Shown here: piece by piece, positions 1 through 6,108 of the stretch | Layout of the letters: every line of letters begins with the position of its first letter | Numbering within the stretch: position 1 is the first letter of the stretch | From: Fidelibacterota bacterium | GTDB taxonomy: Bacteria > Fidelibacterota > Fidelibacteria > Fidelibacterales > Fidelibacteraceae | Direction of reading: 5' to 3' | Assembly: GCA_016937825.1 (NCBI GenBank) | Contig: JAFGVT010000033.1 | Span: forward strand, 1 to 6,108 | Length of the DNA stretch: 6,108 bases | The notes under the pieces: model-generated | What the model was told of the DNA's origin: nothing | Databases searched by the model: none | Seen by the model: the letters and a program-made list of their open reading frames with translations, nothing else | Made by a program: the position numbers and the translations under genes

Positions 1-1302
<1,302 letters not shown>

Positions 1303-1303
1303 A

Positions 1304-2455
1304 TCAGCTCCAGGCATAAAAAGATTGTAATTGGTTTATGATGCTTTTTGCGATCGTATCGGCCGCATTGTCCTCCCGCCGGGGATACGCTTCGGACATG
1401 CGTCTCAGGTTTTCGGGGTCGCGGATCATGTCATTCAGGTGCGAATTGATGGGGAAGTCCGGAAATTCGCGTTCTTCGACGATCACGGCGCAGCCCAGCG
1501 CTTCCAGGGCTTTCGCGTTATGGTACTGGTGGTTCCCGGCGGCCGTCGGGAGGGGAATGAGGATGGCGGGGATCCGCATCTGTTCGATCTCGGCAAGCGT
1601 CAGCGCCCCGGCGCGCGCGATCACCATATCCGCCGATGAATAGGCCGCGGACATATCTTCTATAAAGCTCTTCAGATGAATTGACTTGTGTTCGCCATGC
1701 TGATGCTGCAGCATGTCGAACGAGGTGGTTCCCGTTTGCCACAACACCTGTATGTCGTACTTCACGATCCAGGATTCGATGCGCTTGGCAATGTAATTGT
1801 TGATATTCAGGGATCCCTGGCTGCCGCCGAAAATGAAAATGGTGAATTTATCGGGGTCCAGGCCCATTCGTTCGCGGGCTTCGCGCGTGTCGATGCGAAC
1901 GATCTGGCTGCGGATGGGATTCCCGCTTCGGATGAACAGCACGTCATGCTTGATATGTTCTTTCACCTCGTCATAGGCATAGAAAAAGCCCATGGCGTGC
2001 TTCGCGAGCATGCGGCTGGTGACCCCCGGGAACGCGTTCTGTTCCTGAACGAAAAGCGGGATGCGCCGCTGCCGGGAAACCATGCCCGGGATCCCCGAAA
2101 CGTAACCCCCGGTGGCAATGGTCGCAACCGGGTCCGTTTTGCGGTACAAAGCGTGCACCTTGATCAGGGAATACAGAAGGCGGAAGGGAAGAAGAATGTT
2201 CTGGATCACAGAGCGGAGCGAAAGATAACGGGAGAATCCTTTTACCGGGATCAGCGTGTGCGGATAGGCCCCTGCGGGCGCCAGGCGGCGTTCGATGCCG
2301 TAGCGGGAACCGATATAATGGCAGGTGATGCGCATCGATCCCGGCAGGGAGTCGGCATAGCGCACGATCGCGTCCGCAATGGCGATCGCGGGGTAATAAT
2401 GACCGCCGGTGCCGCCGCCGGTGATCACGAGGGTCATTTTCCGTTTAGAGCTCAT
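1304..2455 (-). CDS. murG: UDP-GlcNAc:lipid I N-acetylglucosaminyltransferase MurG
   Basis: MurG transfers GlcNAc from UDP-GlcNAc to lipid I on the inner face of the cytoplasmic membrane, making lipid II. The protein is 383 residues with the GT-B two-domain fold of family GT28. The N-terminal acceptor domain shows GGGTGGH (13-19), GGYVSG (116-121) and EQN (138-140). GNPIR (178-182) lies at the domain junction. The C-terminal donor domain has GGSQGS (210-215), ARAGALTLAEIE (280-291) containing the Glu that contacts the sugar nucleotide in the family, and NHQYHNA (308-314). I chose the ATG at 2455-2453, which overlaps the end of ftsW by 11 bases and has a weak CGAG about seven bases upstream. 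The frame stays open to an ATG at 2485, but that adds ten residues that are only ftsW coding read in another frame and has no ribosome binding site. The ATG at 2437, six codons further in, is a possible alternative. The gene ends one base before murC. Confidence 0.96.
   Translation of the reverse strand: MSSKRKMTLVITGGGTGGHYYPAIAIADAIVRYADSLPGSMRITCHYIGSRYGIERRLAPAGAYPHTLIPVKGFSRYLSLRSVIQNILLPFRLLYSLIKVHALYRKTDPVATIATGGYVSGIPGMVSRQRRIPLFVQEQNAFPGVTSRMLAKHAMGFFYAYDEVKEHIKHDVLFIRSGNPIRSQIVRIDTREARERMGLDPDKFTIFIFGGSQGSLNINNYIAKRIESWIVKYDIQVLWQTGTTSFDMLQHQHGEHKSIHLKSFIEDMSAAYSSADMVIARAGALTLAEIEQMRIPAILIPLPTAAGNHQYHNAKALEALGCAVIVEEREFPDFPINSHLNDMIRDPENLRRMSEAYPRREDNAADTIAKSIINQLQSFYAWS
1308..1311 (-). 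promoter_or_regulatory. Ribosome binding site of murC
   Basis: Read on the minus strand, GGAG lies inside the last codons of murG, followed by a five-base spacer (CTGAT) that contains the murG stop TGA, and then the murC ATG at 1302. The placement supports this start over the internal Met at residue 18 and implies that ribosomes finishing murG can reinitiate on murC. Confidence 0.75.
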
Positions 2456-3590
2456 GTAAAAACTCGGCTTGTTTTTGCAGCGCATGCTGCGATTGTTTCA
2501 TGATGTTCAGGCAAATGCCGATCAGGGCGAGGTTGATCAGCAATTGTGTGCCGCTTTTACTGATGAAGGGCATGGGAAGCCCCGTTACGGGACCGATCCC
2601 GACACAGACCGCGGCATTGATCAGCGCATAAAAGATGATCGAAAAGGCCGTAGAGAACAGGATCGTCTTTCCGAAAGGATCCTCCACATGACGTGCCAGG
2701 CGCAGCATGGAAATGAACAGAATGACAAAACCGAGAAGGATCAGGGAGGTCGTAATGAATCCCAGTTCTTCCCCGGCGATCGAAAAGATAAAATCCGTAT
2801 GAGCTTCGGGAAGAAAGAGGTTCTTGCCCGTGCTGTTGCCGAAACCCCGGCCGAAGAATCCGCCCCCCGAAAGGCTGATCATGGATTGACGGATCTGGTA
2901 ATTCCCGTTGGTGATGTCTTCAGGGTTCAAAAACGCCAGAATGCGGGCGCGGCGGTAGGGCGAAAACCAGACAAAGGCGCTTGCCGCGACGGCGAAGACC
3001 ATGGAAATGCTCCCCAGTTGAAGCTTTGAGGCGCCGGAGATATACAGAACGACCGCCGCAATGACATAGAGAGATACGGCGGATGAAAAATCGGGGGTCA
3101 GGGCGATCATCAGGATCAGGACCGATGAAATGATCATGACCGGAAGCAGTCCTTTGCGGAATTGGCCCAGCGTTTCCTTGTGATTGGCGACATATCCGCT
3201 GAGATAGATGATCAGCGTGAACTTTACGATCTCCGCGAGCTGGAAAAGGTTCCGCCCGCCGATCGCGAACCAGCGCGTCGGGGAGGATATTCCGGCGGAA
3301 TACTTATGAATAAGGGTTATCGCCAGCATCGCCGCGGTGATCAGAAGGAAGAACCAGGTTGCATTTTTCAGTTTGCGGTAGTCGATCAGATAAAAGACGA
3401 AGCAGATCAGGATCGAGAGCACCAGATATTTGATATGGCTCTCAAAGAAGCTGTTGGCGTTGCCTTCAATATTGAACGAAACGCGCGTGCTTGCCGAGAA
3501 AAGGATCAGCATGCCGCCGCAGATGAGTACCAGCAGGGTAATGGCAAAGACCTTGAAGCTGAGAGGATATTCCAGTTTATTTGCTTTCAT
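2445..3590 (-). CDS. ftsW: Septal peptidoglycan glycosyltransferase FtsW (SEDS family)
   Basis: FtsW polymerises lipid II into glycan strands at the division septum together with its partner class B PBP (FtsI). The 381-residue protein has about ten hydrophobic segments: roughly 12-35, 54-71, 76-94, 118-135, 148-168, 169-187, 192-209, then a large extracytoplasmic loop, and three more after residue 266. Family signatures are TPDFSSAV (165-172), the loop GNYQIRQSMISLSGGGFFGRG (229-248 and on), and PEAHTDFIFSIAGEELG, whose Asp (D266) matches the catalytic Asp of SEDS enzymes. GPVTGLPMPFIS (333-344) precedes the last helix. It is called FtsW rather than RodA because it sits between murD and murG. 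The start at ATG 3590 overlaps murD by 14 bases. The frame is open to an ATG at 3647, but those 19 residues are an out-of-frame reading of the murD 3' end. Odd feature: SKSGTQ (344-349) where SYGGSS is common. Confidence 0.95.
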   Translation of the reverse strand: MKANKLEYPLSFKVFAITLLVLICGGMLILFSASTRVSFNIEGNANSFFESHIKYLVLSILICFVFYLIDYRKLKNATWFFLLITAAMLAITLIHKYSAGISSPTRWFAIGGRNLFQLAEIVKFTLIIYLSGYVANHKETLGQFRKGLLPVMIISSVLILMIALTPDFSSAVSLYVIAAVVLYISGASKLQLGSISMVFAVAASAFVWFSPYRRARILAFLNPEDITNGNYQIRQSMISLSGGGFFGRGFGNSTGKNLFLPEAHTDFIFSIAGEELGFITTSLILLGFVILFISMLRLARHVEDPFGKTILFSTAFSIIFYALINAAVCVGIGPVTGLPMPFISKSGTQLLINLALIGICLNIMKQSQHALQKQAEFLHEL

Positions 3591-4944
3591 TTCCCAGTTC
3601 CATAATGGTTTTGACGATCTGTTTGAAATGGTCGCCGCGTGCTTCATAATTCCGGTATTGATCGTAGCTGGTACAGGCGGGCGACAGCAGGATGGCGTCG
3701 CCGGGATTCGCGCGCTGAAAGGCGGTCATAACCGCCGTTTCAAGATCATGGCAGGGAACAGGATTGAATTCCGCCAGCTGCCTTATGATCTTTTCGCTTG
3801 CCTCGCCGATCACGTAGAGCGTGTCGGTCCCGGAAATCCAGGGGGCAAGGTCCCTGAAATCGCTGTCCTTGTCACGGCCGCCCAGAATAAGATGCAGGGG
3901 GGAGTTAAAGCTCCGGATCGCCATTTTGACGGCATCGGTGTTCGTTCCCTTTGAATCGTTGTAAAAACGGATGTTGCCGGCCTCGCCGGCGAATTCTATC
4001 CGGTGGGGAATGCTCTCGAATTCCCTGAGAGAGGTAAAAATCCCCTCATGGTCACGGATGAACGGCGATACCGCCGATGCGGCGCTCGCGATATTGTATT
4101 CGTTGTGAATGCCGAAGAGCTTGATGTCTTTTTTAGGCAGTTTGTGCCAGGTCCCGCCGAGTTTGAATGAAAAGGTTTCCCCGTCGAAACAGGCGATCGA
4201 ATCCGGTAGCGGTTCCCGGGATACCGGGATAACATAGGCCCGGGTCTCGGCGTATGCGTTGACGACCTCGTCATCCCGGTTCAGGACCGCAAAATCCTTT
4301 GCTTCCTGATTGATCAGAATGCGGCATTTGGTCAGTGCGTATTCGAGGAAAGAGTCGTAACGATCCAGATGGTCCGGCGTGATGTTCAGGATCACCGCGA
4401 CATTCGGGTGGAAGGTTTTGGTCGTTTCCAGCTGAAAACTGCTGATCTCCGCCACATAGGTCGGATGCTGCGATCCGCTGACGATCGCGGTGTAGACGGC
4501 CTGTGAGAAGGAATGGCCGATATTTCCGCAGGCGACGGCCGGAATACCCGAACGGTTGAGCATGTCGGCGATCAGGCTGGTCGTGGTCGTTTTTCCATTG
4601 GACCCGGTGACGGCGATCACGGGACTTTCCGTGAACCAGCTGGCCGCCTCGATCTCGGAATAGACCGGAATGTCGCGGACATACAATTCCTGCACGATCG
4701 GGGAGGAGGTGGGAATGCCCGGGCTCAGGATCACAAAGTCCGAGGCAAAGATCTCCGGGCCGTGCCCGCCGAATTCGTAAGCAATCCCGTGCTCGCGGAA
4801 GATCGTGAGAATATCGGGTGTGCCGAGCCCCGGGTTCATGTCGCTGACACGCACCTGTGCTTCATGCCTTGCCAGAAGGATCGCGGCGGCGATGCCGCTT
4901 CTCCCGGCACCCAATACGGTCACACTCTTTCCCGTTACGCGCAT
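3577..4944 (-). CDS. murD: UDP-N-acetylmuramoyl-L-alanine--D-glutamate ligase MurD
   Basis: MurD adds D-glutamate to UDP-MurNAc-L-Ala in the cytoplasm with ATP hydrolysis. The protein is 455 residues, normal for the family. The N-terminal Rossmann-like domain has GAGRSG (12-17). The central domain has the P-loop TGSNGKTTTT (113-122), SSFQLET (168-174), TPDHLDRY (189-196) and the conserved Lys at 206 (in LTKCRIL), which is carbamylated in characterised MurD. HNEYN is at 280-284. The C-terminal domain has NDSKGTNTDA (329-338), GGRDKD (355-360) and LLSPACTSYDQY (419-430), the last being the D-Glu-binding region typical of MurD rather than MurE or MurF. The start is the ATG at 4944, since a strong AAGGAG ends five bases upstream. 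A GTG two codons earlier (4950) is in frame but shares its first G with that ribosome binding site. The gene follows mraY after 9 bases and overlaps ftsW by 14 bases at its end. Confidence 0.97.
   Translation of the reverse strand: MRVTGKSVTVLGAGRSGIAAAILLARHEAQVRVSDMNPGLGTPDILTIFREHGIAYEFGGHGPEIFASDFVILSPGIPTSSPIVQELYVRDIPVYSEIEAASWFTESPVIAVTGSNGKTTTTSLIADMLNRSGIPAVACGNIGHSFSQAVYTAIVSGSQHPTYVAEISSFQLETTKTFHPNVAVILNITPDHLDRYDSFLEYALTKCRILINQEAKDFAVLNRDDEVVNAYAETRAYVIPVSREPLPDSIACFDGETFSFKLGGTWHKLPKKDIKLFGIHNEYNIASAASAVSPFIRDHEGIFTSLREFESIPHRIEFAGEAGNIRFYNDSKGTNTDAVKMAIRSFNSPLHLILGGRDKDSDFRDLAPWISGTDTLYVIGEASEKIIRQLAEFNPVPCHDLETAVMTAFQRANPGDAILLSPACTSYDQYRNYEARGDHFKQIVKTIMELGNESK
3598..3601 (-). 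promoter_or_regulatory. Weak ribosome binding site of ftsW
   Basis: Minus-strand GGAA lies seven bases before the ATG at 3590, inside the last codons of murD. It is only a partial match to the Shine-Dalgarno consensus, but it is better spaced than anything in front of the upstream ATG at 3647, and so helps choose the 381-residue start. Overlap with murD suggests the site works mainly through coupled translation. Confidence 0.4.
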
Positions 4945-4949
4945 GTTCA

Positions 4950-4955
4950 CTCCTT
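4950..4955 (-). promoter_or_regulatory. Ribosome binding site of murD
   Basis: On the minus strand the sequence reads TAAGGAGTGAACATG: the mraY stop codon TAA provides the first two A bases of AAGGAG, which ends five bases before the murD ATG at 4944. This is the strongest Shine-Dalgarno match in the window. It decides against the GTG at 4950, whose first base is the last G of the site. Confidence 0.85.
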
Positions 4956-6057
4956 AACGGATCTTAAAGGTTGCCAGCGACATCAGAGCGCATAAGATGC
5001 CGAGGATCCAGAAACGGATGACCACCTTCGATTCGGGCCAGCCGAGCTGTTCAAAATGATGATGCAGGGGCGCCATCCTGAAGAGGCGCTTCCCTTCGCC
5101 AAGGCGCCGTTTCGTATGCCGGAACCAGCCGACCTGAAGGACGACGCTGAGGCCTTCGATCACAAATACCATTCCGATCAGCAGAAAAACGATCTCCTTT
5201 TTCAGCAGGATCGCCACGGTTCCCAAAGCCGCGCCGTAGGCCAGAGAACCCGTATCGCCCATAAAGACTTCCGCGGGACGTGAATTGAACCACAGGAATC
5301 CGACCAGTCCGCCGACCATGGCCGAAAGATAAACGGTCAGTTCTCCCGTCGTGGGCAAATATAAGATATTGAGGTACTGGCTGAAATCCACACGGCCGGA
5401 GAGATAGGCGATCGCCAGAAGCGCAAAGGCCGCAAGCGCCATCAGTCCGGAGGCAAGCCCGTCCAGGCCGTCCGTCAGGTTGACCGCGTTGGAGAACCAG
5501 GTAATGTACAGGATCACGATGGGCACGTAGAAAATGCCCAGGTTGATCACCACGTTTTTCAGGAAGGGTACGGTCGTCGACCCGACGAGTCCGGGATTGC
5601 TGGGATACAGATACATGAACAGGGCGACGATCAGGCCGATCAGGACCTGTCCGATCAGTTTGTATCGCGCCACCAGGCCCTTTTTCATTTTTTTGACCAC
5701 TTTCAGATAATCGTCGACAAACCCGATCGCGCCCATCCAGACCGTGACGAACATCGTGAGCAGAACGTAACGGTTGCTGAGATCGGCCCAGAGCAAGGTC
5801 GGGACAAAGACGGACAGATGGATGAGAAGTCCCCCCATGGTCGGCGTGCCGGCCTTCGCCTGATGCGATTCGGGACCGTTCGCGCGGATGGTTTCGCCGA
5901 TATGGTGGCGTTTCAGCGCGCGGATAATGACCGGCCCGAGAAAAAAGGAGATCAGCAGCGCGGTGATCGCCGCCGCGGCGCTTCGGAAAGAAATATATTG
6001 CATGAGGTTCATCCACGAAACATATTCCCTGAGAGGATAAAGGAGTTTATATAACAT
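4954..6057 (-). CDS. mraY: Phospho-N-acetylmuramoyl-pentapeptide-transferase MraY
   Basis: MraY is a polytopic membrane enzyme that transfers phospho-MurNAc-pentapeptide from UDP to undecaprenyl phosphate, forming lipid I. The protein is 367 residues with about ten hydrophobic segments, the usual size. Motifs in order are GPESHQAKAGTPTMGG (61-76), the Mg-binding Asp pair in GFVDDY (D115, D116), NAVNLTDGLDG (190-200), FLWFNSRPAEVFMGDTGS (254-271, with catalytic-site D268) and the cytoplasmic His cluster MAPLHHH (328-334). The C-terminus SLATFKIR matches the family ending. A GEGKRLF stretch (320-326) precedes the His cluster and is longer than in the E. coli protein; I associate this with FCB-type MraY. 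The start at ATG 6057 directly follows the murF stop and has AAGGA seven bases upstream; Met16 and Met19 are less likely alternatives. The whole gene also shows a 321-codon out-of-frame open reading (5051-6016), which is a shadow. Confidence 0.97.
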   Translation of the reverse strand: MLYKLLYPLREYVSWMNLMQYISFRSAAAAITALLISFFLGPVIIRALKRHHIGETIRANGPESHQAKAGTPTMGGLLIHLSVFVPTLLWADLSNRYVLLTMFVTVWMGAIGFVDDYLKVVKKMKKGLVARYKLIGQVLIGLIVALFMYLYPSNPGLVGSTTVPFLKNVVINLGIFYVPIVILYITWFSNAVNLTDGLDGLASGLMALAAFALLAIAYLSGRVDFSQYLNILYLPTTGELTVYLSAMVGGLVGFLWFNSRPAEVFMGDTGSLAYGAALGTVAILLKKEIVFLLIGMVFVIEGLSVVLQVGWFRHTKRRLGEGKRLFRMAPLHHHFEQLGWPESKVVIRFWILGILCALMSLATFKIR

Positions 6058-6108
6058 TTACATATCCTTTATTAAAGAGATGATTTCTTCCATCGCCATG
6101 CCTCGCGA
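6058..6108 (-). CDS. murF: C-terminal end of UDP-MurNAc-tripeptide--D-Ala-D-Ala ligase MurF (partial)
   Basis: Only the last 16 codons and the TAA stop are inside the window; the protein reads SRGMAMEEIISLIKDM. The short SRGM-x-MEEI pattern matches the end of MurF, where a K-G-S-R-G-x-x-M-E motif is common just before the C-terminus. MurF adds D-Ala-D-Ala to UDP-MurNAc-tripeptide in the cytoplasm. Its position immediately upstream of mraY is the standard dcw arrangement and carries much of the weight for this call, since 16 residues alone would be thin evidence. The stop codon abuts the mraY ATG with no gap. Confidence 0.85.
   Translation of the reverse strand, partial: SRGMAMEEIISLIKDM
6065..6069 (-). 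promoter_or_regulatory. Ribosome binding site of mraY
   Basis: Minus-strand AAGGA lies in the third- and fourth-last codons of murF, seven bases before the mraY ATG at 6057. The spacing is good and supports the first Met. Because the site is inside murF and the stop and start codons are adjacent, translation of mraY is probably coupled to murF. Confidence 0.75.

Noticed and set aside
2456..2485. A ten-residue N-terminal extension of MurG from the ATG at 2485
   Set aside because: No ribosome binding site precedes it, and the GGGTGGH motif is already at the usual distance from the ATG at 2455.
1688..2503. A 271-codon open frame on the plus strand opposite murG
   Set aside because: It is antisense to a complete, motif-bearing murG; its sequence is rich in Arg, Gly, His and Asp as expected for a complement of biased codons, and I recognise no domain in it.
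3591..3647. A 19-residue N-terminal extension of FtsW from the ATG at 3647
   Set aside because: It only re-reads the murD 3' end in another frame, lacks a well-spaced ribosome binding site and extends beyond where FtsW proteins normally begin.
4945..4950. GTG start for murD two codons upstream
   Set aside because: The GTG shares its first base with the AAGGAG ribosome binding site, which is ideally spaced for the ATG at 4944.
5051..6016. A 321-codon minus-strand open frame inside mraY
   Set aside because: It is the +1 shadow of mraY, with low-complexity Arg/Gly/Pro content and no membrane segments or family motifs.

Overview
This window is a stretch of a bacterial division and cell wall (dcw) gene cluster, and every gene is read from the minus strand. 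In transcription order (high to low coordinate) it holds the last 16 codons of murF, then mraY, murD, ftsW, murG, and murC, whose 3' end is cut off by the window edge. This is the canonical dcw order. I found no mobile element, CRISPR array, RNA gene, defence module or unfamiliar gene, and I do not think a previously undescribed system is present.

The six genes carry out consecutive steps of peptidoglycan precursor synthesis. MurC and MurD (with MurF) are cytoplasmic ATP-dependent amino acid ligases that build UDP-MurNAc-pentapeptide. MraY moves phospho-MurNAc-pentapeptide onto undecaprenyl phosphate to give lipid I. MurG adds GlcNAc to give lipid II. FtsW is the SEDS-family glycan polymerase of the division septum. 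All full-length proteins keep their expected catalytic motifs and look functional.

The layout is extremely compact. murF and mraY abut, mraY and murD are 9 bases apart, murD/ftsW and ftsW/murG overlap by 14 and 11 bases, and murG and murC are 1 base apart. There is no room for an internal promoter or terminator between genes, so one polycistronic message with coupled translation is the simplest reading. No gene-free stretch over 300 bases exists. Bases 1-1302 are open murC coding sequence on the minus strand running off the edge.

The organism is a diderm-type or at least peptidoglycan-making bacterium with GC content in the mid-50s percent by eye. Several protein signatures resemble the FCB (Fibrobacterota-Chlorobiota-Bacteroidota and allied candidate phyla) group: the MurC EADEFDR segment with DADHLDIY, and the MraY GEGKRLF insertion before MAPLHHH. 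This is a tentative inference from remembered family patterns, not a database result. The most unusual thing I can see is a very high density of the palindrome GATC, about four times the composition-based expectation by hand count.
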